NCBI RefSeq assembly: GCF_900166655.1
Contig: NZ_FVZB01000005.1
Location: forward strand, 687,001 to 751,000
Length of the DNA: 64,000 nt
Source of the DNA: Halobacillus hunanensis
GTDB lineage: Bacteria; Bacillota; Bacilli; Bacillales; Halobacillaceae
Reading direction: 5' to 3'
Part shown: positions 17,593 to 26,591 of the stretch, piece after piece
Position numbering within the stretch: the first letter of the stretch is position 1
Layout: every line of letters begins with the position of its first letter
Notes under the pieces: model-generated
The model's database searches: none
What the model saw: the letters and a program-made list of their open reading frames with translations, nothing else
What the model was told of the DNA's origin: nothing
Program-made: the position numbers and the translations under genes

Positions 17593-19038
17593 GTGCATGA
17601 TCAAAAACTAGTAAAGGTGCTTGGGAATAAAGATGTTCTCGCTCTTGCTTTTGGGGCAATGATTGGATGGGGCTGGGTCGTGACTGCGGGGCTGTGGATT
17701 ACCGAGGCAGGTTCGCTTGGAGCGATCCTTGCTTTCGCTTTAGGAGGGCTTCTCGTTACCTTTGTTGGCCTGACGTACGCCGAGCTAGCTTCAGCTCTCC
17801 CTCTGACTGGAGGGGAGCATGTGTACAGTTTTAAGGCGATGGGCAGGATAGCTTCGTTTGTTACCACGTGGTCGATTATCCTCGGCTATGTATCCGTCGT
17901 TGCTTTTGAGGCAGTGGCCCTGCCAACGGTTTTTGAGTACTTAATTCCAGGTTACAGCCAGGGGCATCTTTACACCATTGCTGGCTGGGACGTGACAGCG
18001 ACGTGGGCGGGAGTCGGTATTTTGGGGTCGATTTTAATTACATGGATTAATTATCGTGGCATAAAATTGACGACTTCGATCACGTTCATTTTAACACTGT
18101 TAATTATCATCGCCGGAATCTTATTAATCACCGGCGGTACAGCGGCAGGTAACGTACAAAATATGCAGCCGCTGTTTAATAAAGGGATGGCTGGATTATT
18201 GACCGTCATTATTATGACGCCATTTATGTTTGTAGGGTTCGATGTGATTCCGCAAGCTGCTGAGGAGATCAATCTTCCGCGCAAGAAAATTGGCCAGCTA
18301 TTAATCTTCTCTGTTCTGCTCGCTGTTACCTGGTATATTCTCGTTATTTTTGGGGTATCTCGGATCATGTCTCCATCAGCTATTCAGGAATCAGCATTGG
18401 TGACAGCCGATGCGATGGCAGCAGCATTTGGAGGCAGTACGCTTATGGGAAACATCCTCGTACTCGGCGGAATCGGCGGGATTCTAACAAGCTGGATCGG
18501 TTTCTATGTTGGAGGCAGCCGTGCTATTTACGCACTTGCGAAGGCGGGAATGCTGCCTAAATCACTGGGGGAACTTCATCCAAAGTACAACACACCATAT
18601 AAAGCGATTCTAGCAATCGGCATACTTTCCACGATCGCGCCATTGTTCGGCCGGCCCGCTCTCGTATGGTTAGTTGATGCGGGCGGGTTAGGACTAGTCG
18701 TGGCCTGGTTGATGGTAGCGGTCTCCTTTATCATCCTTCGGAAAAAGAGCCCTGACATGCATCGCCCATTCCGTTTGCGGGGAGGAACTACAATCGGCTG
18801 GATAGCTGTACTCATGTCGCTTGGCGTATGTGTGCTCTACATGCCAGGTATGCCTTCAGCCCTCATTTGGCCTTATGAATGGATTATCGTTCTCTCCTGG
18901 ATGGTGCTCGGAGCGGTTCTCTATAACATTTCAATCGCGAGATATGGAACAGAGAACTCTGATCACCATATGAATCAGGAGATAGATCGGGTCCTGAATG
19001 AGGACGATCCACACTCTGACATCTCTCACACAAGTTAA
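17593..19038 (+). CDS. APC family amino acid/amine permease
   Basis: 481 residues and about 12 TM helices. TM1 contains LAFGAMIGWGWVVTAGLW, the unwound glycine-rich substrate-binding helix of the amino acid-polyamine-organocation family, and the TM6 equivalent reads PFMFVGFDVIPQAAEEI. The start is GTG at 17593 behind GGGAGGTC. Placed 41 bp after the aminotransferase, it probably imports that enzyme's substrate, an amino acid or amine. The C-terminal tail is hydrophilic and acidic (VLNEDDPHSD). Confidence 0.87.
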   Translation: MHDQKLVKVLGNKDVLALAFGAMIGWGWVVTAGLWITEAGSLGAILAFALGGLLVTFVGLTYAELASALPLTGGEHVYSFKAMGRIASFVTTWSIILGYVSVVAFEAVALPTVFEYLIPGYSQGHLYTIAGWDVTATWAGVGILGSILITWINYRGIKLTTSITFILTLLIIIAGILLITGGTAAGNVQNMQPLFNKGMAGLLTVIIMTPFMFVGFDVIPQAAEEINLPRKKIGQLLIFSVLLAVTWYILVIFGVSRIMSPSAIQESALVTADAMAAAFGGSTLMGNILVLGGIGGILTSWIGFYVGGSRAIYALAKAGMLPKSLGELHPKYNTPYKAILAIGILSTIAPLFGRPALVWLVDAGGLGLVVAWLMVAVSFIILRKKSPDMHRPFRLRGGTTIGWIAVLMSLGVCVLYMPGMPSALIWPYEWIIVLSWMVLGAVLYNISIARYGTENSDHHMNQEIDRVLNEDDPHSDISHTS

Positions 19039-19147
19039 CAAAAAGTAGTCTTCAATCGTAATTTTGGCACCATAACATGATCAGTTTTTTATAAGAAAAA
19101 ATATTGAGTGCAGTGAAAATTGCACCTTCACATAGGAGTGTCTCGTA

Positions 19148-20332
19148 ATGAAGCAACCATTGGAAGGAATCAAAGTTCTCGATTTGTCACGTGTATTGGC
19201 CGGCCCACTGGGATCCATGCAGCTGGCTGATCTCGGCGCTGAAGTGATCCGTGTCGAAGCCCCTGGAGGCAAAGATGATATTCGCCATTGGTGGCCTTTT
19301 GTTGAAGAAGAAAGCACGTACTATCTATCAGCCAATCGTAATAAAAAATCGATGACCATTAATCTGAAGCAAGAAGAAGGAAAAGCCCTCTTTAAAAAAA
19401 TGGCAGCCCAGGCTGATGTGGTAATTGAAAATTTTAAAACAGGAACGTTGGATCGGCTTGGGTTAGGATATGACACACTGAAACAGCAGAAGGAAGATGT
19501 CATCCTTTGTTCGGTGACCGGTTACGGACAGACTGGTCCTTATAAGCATCTTCCTGGCTATGATCCTGTTATTCAAGCAGTTGGAGGGTTGATGGATATT
19601 ACCGGGGCCCCCGAGGGTGAAGCTACACGGGTGGGGACACCTGTCGTCGATATTATGACCTCCCACTATGTGGCCATCAGTGTGCTGGCGGCTTTAAGGA
19701 AACGTGATCTGACAGGGGAGGGAGAGCATATTGATTTGTCACTTCTTGATATTCAGGTCGCTTCCCTTGGCAACATATCCAGCAGTTACTTGTTAAAAGG
19801 TCATGTTTCTGAGCGAATGGGCAATGCCCATGGCAACATCACCCCATACGAGACATTTCATTGCGCCGACAAGCCGATTATGGTCGCTGCTGGAAATGAC
19901 CGGATGTTTTATCAGCTGGCAGAGGTAATGGGACACCCCGAATGGAAAGGGGACGGAAGGTTTAAGACAAATGCCAATCGAATTGAAAATAGGCAGGAAT
20001 TAAGAGATCTGTTGGAGAAGGAGTTTTTGAAAAGAGGTGCTGATGAATGGGAACAGCAGTTATCCTCTCGTAATATTCCGTGCGGACCTGTGAACAATGT
20101 GCAGCAAGTGTTTGACCATCCGCAAGTCAAAGCGAGAGATATGGTAGAAGTCAATGACCATCCTAAGCTCGGGAAGGTACGCACCGTACGTAATCCCATC
20201 AAATTTAAGCATACGAACATTGAAGCGAAGTCCCACCCTCCTATGTTAGGGGAGCATACGGCTGATTTATTGAAGGAATTTGGCTTATCAGAAAAGGAGG
20301 TTGCTGAACTTAAAAAAAAGGGGTCTATATAA
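19148..20332 (+). CDS. Family III (CaiB/BaiF) CoA-transferase
   Basis: 394 residues. The N-terminus reads PLEGIKVLDLSRVLAGPLG and the catalytic aspartate is D168 in RVGTPVVDIMTSHYVA, the position that forms the acyl-aspartyl intermediate in formyl-CoA transferase. NRNKKSMTINLKQEEG and ENFKTGTLDRLGLGYD are family landmarks. It moves CoA between carboxylic acids; with amine-catabolic neighbours a dicarboxylate such as glutarate or succinate is a reasonable acceptor, as in the SUGCT branch of the family, but this is inference. It sits 109 bp after the permease and 95 bp before the sigma-54 activator. Confidence 0.88.
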   Translation: MKQPLEGIKVLDLSRVLAGPLGSMQLADLGAEVIRVEAPGGKDDIRHWWPFVEEESTYYLSANRNKKSMTINLKQEEGKALFKKMAAQADVVIENFKTGTLDRLGLGYDTLKQQKEDVILCSVTGYGQTGPYKHLPGYDPVIQAVGGLMDITGAPEGEATRVGTPVVDIMTSHYVAISVLAALRKRDLTGEGEHIDLSLLDIQVASLGNISSSYLLKGHVSERMGNAHGNITPYETFHCADKPIMVAAGNDRMFYQLAEVMGHPEWKGDGRFKTNANRIENRQELRDLLEKEFLKRGADEWEQQLSSRNIPCGPVNNVQQVFDHPQVKARDMVEVNDHPKLGKVRTVRNPIKFKHTNIEAKSHPPMLGEHTADLLKEFGLSEKEVAELKKKGSI

Positions 20333-20427
20333 ATGTTTGTTCATGGTCTTTATTTCATCCGTTGAGGTGCCGAAATTCTGGCATTAAAGTGACGAAAATT
20401 GAGCGCATTTTTTAAGGGAACGGGGGT

Positions 20428-21819
20428 ATGGTGATGGCGAATGCGAAAGAAATGCTCCAGGCGATCTTAAGTACCATTGATGAAGGTATTCATGCAGTAG
20501 ATGCAAGTGGAGTGACGATCTTCTATAACCATATCGCTTCAAAGCTCGATGGTTTAGAGAGCAAGGAAGTGTTAGGAAAGCACTTATTAAGTAATTTTCC
20601 TTCCTTATCTACGGAAACAAGTACGTTAATGAAGGTCTGTCAGACAGGGGAGCCTATTTTCAACCAACATCAATCGTACCGTAACATTCGCGGCGTACTC
20701 GTGGATACCGTGAACACATCCTTGCCCATCAAGGTGAATGGTAAGCTAGTCGGGGCTGTGGAAATCGCCAAAGACTTAACGAGAATTAAGCAGTTATCGG
20801 AAAAACTGATCGATTTACAAGCGAGAATCGATACAACAAGCGGGCCGAAGAAGTCCGACAGCAGCAGTACGGGGGCCGTTTTTCACATGACTGATATTAT
20901 TACGAAAGACCCCAGTTTTCTTAAATTGAAATCAAGGGCTGAAAAGGTTGCTTCCACTACGTCACCGGTCTTAATTTATGGCGAAACAGGGACAGGGAAA
21001 GAGCTGCTCGTGCAATCGATTCATAATGCCTCACCGCGCCATAATCAGCCATTTATTGCCCAAAACTGTGCCGCAATCCCTTCTTCGCTGCTGGAAAGTA
21101 TTTTATTTGGTACCGCTAAAGGCAGCTACACAGGAGCCACAGACCGGCCAGGATTATTTGAACTGGCGGATGGAGGTACACTGTTTCTGGATGAACTGAG
21201 CAGCATGCCGCTCGATATTCAGGCTAAGCTGCTCAGAGTGTTGCAGAACGGTGTGATACGAAGAGTCGGCGGGACGAAAGAAAGGGCTTTGAACCTCCGA
21301 ATTATCGCTGCATTGAATGAACCGCCTGAAGTCTGTGTCCGGGAGAAGAGGCTGCGATCTGATCTATATTTTCGACTTAACGTAGTGCCGCTCCACATTC
21401 CAAAGTTAAAAGACAGACGTTGTGATATTCCGCTGTTAGTAGATCACTTTGTGCAAAAGTACAATTTCCAATTTGGCAAGCTCGTAACAAAGGTGGATGA
21501 AAGTGTAAAGGAGATGTTTCACCATTATGAATGGCCGGGAAATGTTCGTGAGTTAGAACATGCGATTGAATCAGCTATGAACATGGTGGAAGGGGATCGG
21601 ATCTTAACGGAGCACTTACCGCCGCATATTACTGAAAATTGTGCTGCGATGCCCCGTCCTCCCTTGCAGCCTCTTAGAAAAGTACTAATGGAAACGGAAG
21701 AACGACTGATCACCCAGGCGCTGCAGCAAACGAACGGCAACATTCAGCAAGCCGCTAAATTGCTGCAAATTCCCCGCCAAACCTTACAATATAAATCGAA
21801 TAAATTGAAGCTGTCGTAA
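20428..21819 (+). CDS. Sigma-54-dependent transcriptional activator (PAS-AAA+-Fis, RocR-like layout)
   Basis: 463 residues. A PAS sensor domain (about 5-120, AILSTIDEGIHAVDASGVT), then an AAA+ domain with Walker A GETGTGKE (185-192), sigma-54 contact loop GSYTGA (232-237), Walker B GGTLFLDEL and the RVGGTKERALNLRIIAA sensor region. The Fis-type helix-turn-helix is TNGNIQQAAKLLQIPRQTLQY at the C-terminus. The contact loop differs from the usual GAFTGA at two positions. It should activate the sigma-54 promoter 129 bp downstream of its stop, sensing an amino acid or amine. Start at 20428 or the ATG at 20434. A terminator follows at once. Confidence 0.92.
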   Translation: MVMANAKEMLQAILSTIDEGIHAVDASGVTIFYNHIASKLDGLESKEVLGKHLLSNFPSLSTETSTLMKVCQTGEPIFNQHQSYRNIRGVLVDTVNTSLPIKVNGKLVGAVEIAKDLTRIKQLSEKLIDLQARIDTTSGPKKSDSSSTGAVFHMTDIITKDPSFLKLKSRAEKVASTTSPVLIYGETGTGKELLVQSIHNASPRHNQPFIAQNCAAIPSSLLESILFGTAKGSYTGATDRPGLFELADGGTLFLDELSSMPLDIQAKLLRVLQNGVIRRVGGTKERALNLRIIAALNEPPEVCVREKRLRSDLYFRLNVVPLHIPKLKDRRCDIPLLVDHFVQKYNFQFGKLVTKVDESVKEMFHHYEWPGNVRELEHAIESAMNMVEGDRILTEHLPPHITENCAAMPRPPLQPLRKVLMETEERLITQALQQTNGNIQQAAKLLQIPRQTLQYKSNKLKLS

Positions 21820-21821
21820 GC

Positions 21822-21848
21822 AACCGCCGGAAATTCGGCGGTTTTTTT
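21822..21848 (+). terminator. Terminator of the sigma-54 activator gene
   Basis: AACCGCCG/CGGCGGTT stem of 8 bp with a 6-nt loop and a run of seven T, starting 3 nt after the stop codon. It separates the activator transcript from the sigma-54 promoter downstream. Confidence 0.9.
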
Positions 21849-21947
21849 ATGTCTTCTAACAAAATCACCTCTTGAATGAAATGTGAATAGTTTACAGTAA
21901 GCTGATTTTTCTTGTGTTATCAAGGTTTTTAACTATAGATCTATGTT

Positions 21948-21964
21948 TTGGCACGTAACTTGCT
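21948..21964 (+). promoter_or_regulatory. Sigma-54 (SigL) -24/-12 promoter
   Basis: TTGGCACGTAACTTGCT matches YTGGCACGNNNNTTGCW with the GG and GC dinucleotides 10 nt apart. It lies directly downstream of the sigma-54 activator gene and points toward the decarboxylase at 22413, leaving a leader of about 440 nt. A palindrome ATAGATCTAT sits at 21935-21944; the activator's own binding sites were not identified with confidence. Confidence 0.85.
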
Positions 21965-22051
21965 TTAGTAAATATGTGAGACTCATAGTTCCATTTTTTC
22001 AATAGGCGCTTTTCGTAAGTTTCGTCGCTCTTTAACCCTGAGGCTGAGAAA

Positions 22052-22184
22052 GGTTGATTTTCACTTCGGGCAGGCGCTTTCCCGGGCAACACTACAGCTT
22101 CCTCGGAAGCAAAAAGTGCTTCCTGCGAGATCTTCAACTGTTGCTTTTCCCTCAGGAGTCGACTGCCCTACGCTTCAATCAACC
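22052..22184 (+). repeat. 133-bp interspersed repeat-like element with 8-bp inverted ends
   Basis: The element is bounded by GGTTGATT (22052-22059) and AATCAACC (22177-22184), exact inverted repeats, with inner complementary blocks GGGCAG and CTGCCC. The interior carries the CTTCCTCGG...CTGCGAG...CTCAGGAGTC series that I associate with a family of structured intergenic repeats in many Bacillaceae genomes; copy number cannot be checked here. It has no open reading frame and lies in the leader between the sigma-54 promoter and the decarboxylase gene. The remaining leader sequence to 22412 shows no gene. Confidence 0.6.
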
Positions 22185-22412
22185 GCCATACCAGCAAAGC
22201 AAATACTAAGACTCCTTTAGAAGAATGAGACCACACAGTGAGATAACTGCAAGTGAGGGAGCTTAGCGTTAGCCCAAGGAAAGCGCAGTGTATTTCCAAA
22301 ACCGTCTAGTACGCCCCAGTTTATTGTTCTGCACCACCAATAATCTTTTTAGAAAACAGCCTTTCATATTAACAAGTGTGCCGGAACTTCGAAAGTGAAA
22401 GGAGAGGGTGAA

Positions 22413-23915
22413 ATGGTGTTAAAAGCTTCAACAGATCATGAAGAATCACATTCATCAATGGATCATACAGCGGCTCCGCTTTATGAGGCGCTTTGCTCGT
22501 ATGAAAAGAGTCAACGAACATCTTTACACGTTCCTGGACATAAGGATGGGCGTGTATTTGACGAAGAAGCTCTAGGTCGGTTTGCGAACATTTTAAAAAT
22601 TGATGCGACCGAATCTGTAGGGATTGATGGGCTTCATCATCCCACTAATTTCATCGCAGATGCCCAAGCGCTAGCTGCCGATGCCTTTGGAGCTGATCAC
22701 ACATTTTTTCTGATTGGCGGGAGTACAGTTGGAAATATCGGGGCTGCCTTAACTTTATGCAGTCCAGGTGATCAAATTATTGTTCAGCGCAATATGCATA
22801 AATCTGTTTTTCACGGGCTGATGGTAGCTGGGGCTCATCCTATTTTTATTGCTCCTTCAATTGAACCAACTACTAAAGTAGCCAAGGTTTCTGATCTTTC
22901 GTATATCGAAAAAGCATTGAAAGAAAATCCTGATGCAAAGGGAGTATGGATTACCAACCCGAATTATTACGGCATGAGTCAAGACATTTCTTCATTAGCT
23001 AAAGCTTGCCATCAGGCAGGCGTTCCTCTTGTCGTAGATGAAGCCCACGGCCCCCACTTCGGTCAGGCGGAAGAGCTCCCGCCATCAGCGCTTTCACAAG
23101 GAGCCGATCTTGTTGTCCAGTCTACTCATAAAATGTTAACAGCGATGACAATGGCTTCCATGCTTCATGTAAAAGGGAACCTTGTGTCTCGTGAGCGGCT
23201 GGGACAGGTGCTCGGAATGATTCAATCGACAAGTCCCTCCTATCCGCTGTTAGCCTCCCTTGATTTAGCGAGACGGTTTTTAGTTATAAAAGGACGATCC
23301 CAAATTAAAAAAACAGTGGAGCGTCTGGAAAAAAGAAGACGGTCGCTTGATTTGGAATTGCAGGCGCTTTCAATATGGGGTGGGAGTCACGCGGTTCATC
23401 ACAGGGATCCATTGAAATGGATTATATCAAGTAAGGATCAGACGATTTCCGGATTTCAATTGCTCGATGAATTTTATGATCTAGACTGTACGGCAGAGAT
23501 TTGCGATCCCAGAAATGTCGGCTTTTTATTTTCTATCGACGAACGCGATGAAGATATCGAGGTCGTGGTCTCTAAGATTAAAGAGATGGATAAAAAGCTG
23601 CAAGCCAGGGATAATGGCAGCCCAGCTGATAAATCTGATATGGTTCTTTTTGAAAAAGAAGGGACCCTTCACAAGCCGGCTTTATCATTGCATGAGGCCT
23701 TTCACAAACCGCGTAAGCAAGCTGACTTACAAGAAGCCGTTGGATGTATATGCGGTGAAATGGTTCTTCCCTATCCACCAGGCATCCCCCTGTTGACGCC
23801 TGGGGAAAAGATTACCGCCGATCATGTCAGTACGATTCGTCGATTGAAGGATATGGGAGCTTATTTTCAAAGCCCCTCTGACGATAGTATGAGATCTTTA
23901 TATGTACTCTGTTAG
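22413..23915 (+). CDS. Orn/Lys/Arg decarboxylase-family PLP enzyme (SpeA/YaaO-like)
   Basis: 500 residues from the ATG at 22413, behind AAAGGAGAGGGTGAA; the GTG at 22395 is inside that ribosome site. Fold-type I layout of the Bacillus-type basic amino acid decarboxylases: LHVPGHKDGR near 40, GLHHPTNFIADAQ, SST-like phosphate site LIGGSTVGN, VVDEAHGPHFG and the PLP lysine K240 in QSTHKML. The C-terminal domain has GEMVLPYPPGIPLLTPGE, also typical. Predicted to decarboxylate lysine, arginine or ornithine to cadaverine, agmatine or putrescine. It is the first gene behind the sigma-54 promoter, which suggests a catabolic rather than housekeeping role. Confidence 0.87.
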   Translation: MVLKASTDHEESHSSMDHTAAPLYEALCSYEKSQRTSLHVPGHKDGRVFDEEALGRFANILKIDATESVGIDGLHHPTNFIADAQALAADAFGADHTFFLIGGSTVGNIGAALTLCSPGDQIIVQRNMHKSVFHGLMVAGAHPIFIAPSIEPTTKVAKVSDLSYIEKALKENPDAKGVWITNPNYYGMSQDISSLAKACHQAGVPLVVDEAHGPHFGQAEELPPSALSQGADLVVQSTHKMLTAMTMASMLHVKGNLVSRERLGQVLGMIQSTSPSYPLLASLDLARRFLVIKGRSQIKKTVERLEKRRRSLDLELQALSIWGGSHAVHHRDPLKWIISSKDQTISGFQLLDEFYDLDCTAEICDPRNVGFLFSIDERDEDIEVVVSKIKEMDKKLQARDNGSPADKSDMVLFEKEGTLHKPALSLHEAFHKPRKQADLQEAVGCICGEMVLPYPPGIPLLTPGEKITADHVSTIRRLKDMGAYFQSPSDDSMRSLYVLC

Positions 23916-23980
23916 CTCAACAGGGTATGTTGCGGAGCTGGATTTTTTAGCAAAAACTATATAATCAGGAGGTTTTATCC

Positions 23981-25360
23981 ATGACAGATCAATTATATCC
24001 TGCAAAACAGTCCGAGTTAGAAGAATTAGATAAACGACACTACCTGCATCCGACTACGATTCCTAAAGTTCATGCCGAGCAAGGTCCGAAACTCACTTTT
24101 TCAGAAGGCGAAGGCATATACGTACGGGATTTAAATGGTGAAACCTATATTGACGGGCTTTCCATGCTGTGGAATGTCAACTTGGGACACGGACAGCAAG
24201 AGCTTGCCGAAGTGGCGAAAGAGCAAATGACGAAACTGGCTTTCAGTTCGTCCTTTGCTGGTTATTCCAATGAACCTGCTGTCAGACTGGCTGAGAAATT
24301 AGCAGCGCTTGCACCGGGAGATCTAAATTCCGTTTTCTACACGTCGGGCGGTTCAGAATCGAATGATACAGCCTTTAAATTATCTCGTTTCTACTGGTCG
24401 ATGAAAGGTAAGCCTGAGAAAAAGAAAATTATTAGTATTAAGAACGGTTATCATGGAGTCACGATTGCGGCGCAGACCGCGACGGCGATCCCGCTCTTCC
24501 ATGATTTCGCAGGCTCAAACATTTCAGATGTATTCCACGCTAATCCGCATCTTGTCAATTGTGAACGAGGCGATAAAAATGATCCTCATTATGAAAGTTC
24601 TATTCGAGGTATTGTGGAAAAAGAGGGAGCTGATACAATCGCTGCCGTTATTCTAGAGCCTGTCCAGGGGTCTGGTGGGGTTCACGTTCCTCCAGAAGGA
24701 TATTTGGAAGCGGTACGAGAATTATGTAATGAATACGGAATTTTAATGATAGCGGATGAAGTGATTTGTGGATTCGGACGAACGGGTAAAATGTTCGGCG
24801 TGCAGAACTGGGGTGTTATTCCTGATTTAATGAGCGTGGCCAAAGGGATTTCAAGCGGCTACTCCCAGCTGGGAGCTGTATTGATCAAAGAAAACATTCG
24901 GGATGTGCTCGTCCAGTATGATCAAGTGCTGGCTCATGGTTTTACCTACAGCGGCCATCCGACAGCGTGTGCAGTGGCTATGAAAAATATTGAAATTATC
25001 GAGCGAGACCAAATTGTAGCTAACACGAAGAACATGGAGTTTGAACTTCAGGCAGGATTTGACTTTTTGAAAGATAAACACCCTACCGTCACCAAAACAA
25101 GAGCAGTGGGGTTATTAGCAGGAATTGAACTGTACGCCGACCGCGACCGCGGCATACCATTCGATCCATCGGTTCTTCCATCAGCGGAAGTGGTAGAAGA
25201 ATGCTTCACACGTAAACTAATCTTGAGAGCCCTTTCGTCAAATGTGGGAAGGAATATTGTCGCTATCGCACCACCGCTGATCATTAACAAACAACAAATC
25301 GAAGATATTATCACGATTTTAGACGATTCGATTTCCGTATTCGAAAAAAAGTTTTGTTAA
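23981..25360 (+). CDS. Class III aminotransferase, omega-amino acid:pyruvate type (copy 2)
   Basis: 459 residues, clearly paralogous to the gene at 16196 (shared LWNVNLGHG, FYTSGGSESNDTAFKLSRFYW, ADEVICGFGRTGKMFG). The Schiff-base lysine is K288 in SVAKGISSGY. It lies 65 bp after the decarboxylase with a strong TCAGGAGG site. The natural substrate would be the diamine produced by the decarboxylase, or the amino acid made from it. The two copies differ in the substrate-entry region (around HANPHLVNCERGD here), so they may act at successive steps of one pathway. Confidence 0.88.
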   Translation: MTDQLYPAKQSELEELDKRHYLHPTTIPKVHAEQGPKLTFSEGEGIYVRDLNGETYIDGLSMLWNVNLGHGQQELAEVAKEQMTKLAFSSSFAGYSNEPAVRLAEKLAALAPGDLNSVFYTSGGSESNDTAFKLSRFYWSMKGKPEKKKIISIKNGYHGVTIAAQTATAIPLFHDFAGSNISDVFHANPHLVNCERGDKNDPHYESSIRGIVEKEGADTIAAVILEPVQGSGGVHVPPEGYLEAVRELCNEYGILMIADEVICGFGRTGKMFGVQNWGVIPDLMSVAKGISSGYSQLGAVLIKENIRDVLVQYDQVLAHGFTYSGHPTACAVAMKNIEIIERDQIVANTKNMEFELQAGFDFLKDKHPTVTKTRAVGLLAGIELYADRDRGIPFDPSVLPSAEVVEECFTRKLILRALSSNVGRNIVAIAPPLIINKQQIEDIITILDDSISVFEKKFC

Positions 25361-25393
25361 AAAGGAATCACAGGAAAGGAGCCGGAATGGATC

Positions 25394-26476
25394 ATGAAGA
25401 GGCTGGTACTCCAAGGCACTCCAAAAGAAATAGGCAGGCAGCATGGAAGTCAGGGAAAGGCGGAAGTGTTGAAAAGCTTGCAAACCTACGAAAAACTCTT
25501 TCACGGATATAAAGGCATCAGTTGGGAGGAGGCAAAGACACTTGCCCGTGAGCACTTGCCGGCAATTGAACGATATGACCGTGAGCTGATTGAAGAAATG
25601 GAAGGCGTCGCTGAAGGGGCGGGGGTAGAATTCGACGATATCCTCGCTCTGAACGCCCGTAGCGAAATCGCCTTAGCCAACTATAAAGGGGCCTCCTTCT
25701 CCGATGGCTGCACGGCCATTGCGGTCACGGCTCCGCTTATCACAGAGACGATTATTGGCCAAAATTGGGATTGGAAACCTGACCAAAAACAAAGTCTTCT
25801 GCTGCTCGAAATCCATAACCAGTCAAAACCTGTCATAACAATGGTAACGGAAGGTGGCATCATTGGGAAAATCGGCTTTAATTCTGCTGGGATCGGACTT
25901 TGCTTTAATGCCCTGCTGACAGATAAAAAGTCGAATGAAATCCCCATTCATCTCGGATTGCGGGGGGTGTTAAATTCAAGTTCTCTCCACGAAGCCATAT
26001 CGAAAATTAAAGGCGGTCAAATCGCCGCCGCTGCCAGTTTTATAGTTGGGATTGATGAAGGAAATGGGAAAGGGATGGCATTGAATGTGGAAGTCTCTCC
26101 ACTTGGCATTGATATGGTGGGAGGTGAGGGAGGGAAATTGGTGCACACCAACCACTTAATCTCCCCCATTCTGAAACAGAAGCTTACTGACACAAGTGAA
26201 TTTGTCTTCGATGATTCGATGATCCGCAAGAAAAGGGCAGAACAGTTGATCAATACCAGAATTGCCAGACAGCAGCCTATCGACGAAGCAGTATTCAGGG
26301 AATGGTTCTCAGATTCCTTTAATGCGCCAAATTCTATCGACCATTTTGAAAATATCCGCGCCCCGGAACATCGTCGCATGGAAACTGTGTTCTCTATCAT
26401 TATGAATCTATCACAGCGAAAGGTTTGGCTTTGCGAAGGACATCCTTCTAAGGAAAAGTTTGAAGAAATTCAGTAA
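25394..26476 (+). CDS. C45 (acyl-CoA:6-APA acyltransferase-like) Ntn hydrolase
   Basis: 360 residues of the C45/isopenicillin N acyltransferase-like family. The autocatalytic nucleophile is Cys106 in FSDGCTAIAV; processing would give a short alpha and a long beta chain. Other landmarks are GTPKEIGRQHGSQGKAEV at the N-terminus, GQNWDWKPDQ after the nucleophile and KIGFNSAGIGLCFNALLTD. Such enzymes hydrolyse or transfer acyl groups on amide nitrogen. It lies 33 bp after the aminotransferase in the sigma-54-driven unit, so an N-acylated amine or amino acid is the likely substrate. The start ATG 25394 is preceded by AAAGGAGCCGG. No signal peptide. Confidence 0.85.
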   Translation: MKRLVLQGTPKEIGRQHGSQGKAEVLKSLQTYEKLFHGYKGISWEEAKTLAREHLPAIERYDRELIEEMEGVAEGAGVEFDDILALNARSEIALANYKGASFSDGCTAIAVTAPLITETIIGQNWDWKPDQKQSLLLLEIHNQSKPVITMVTEGGIIGKIGFNSAGIGLCFNALLTDKKSNEIPIHLGLRGVLNSSSLHEAISKIKGGQIAAAASFIVGIDEGNGKGMALNVEVSPLGIDMVGGEGGKLVHTNHLISPILKQKLTDTSEFVFDDSMIRKKRAEQLINTRIARQQPIDEAVFREWFSDSFNAPNSIDHFENIRAPEHRRMETVFSIIMNLSQRKVWLCEGHPSKEKFEEIQ

Positions 26477-26591
26477 GGAACAGCTATTGCCGTTTATCGG
26501 AGGGAGAACGAAAACAAGCTTTCTCCTCCTCTATTAAGAGACGTCTCCATCCATACTTGTCCAAACTCATTGTGAAAAAGGAGAGAAAATT

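Noticed and set aside
19064-19080. Sigma-54-like -24 element TTGGCAC upstream of the CoA-transferase gene
   Set aside because: The -12 position reads CATGA instead of TTGCW, so only half of the promoter is present.
20378-20394. CTGGCAT near the sigma-54 activator start as a second -24/-12 promoter
   Set aside because: No GC at the required 10-nt distance; weak match to the -24 box.
26477-26591. GGAGGGAGAA...TTCTCCTCC hairpin between the C45 and GNAT genes as a terminator
   Set aside because: Bulged stem without a U-tract; the genes probably remain co-transcribed.
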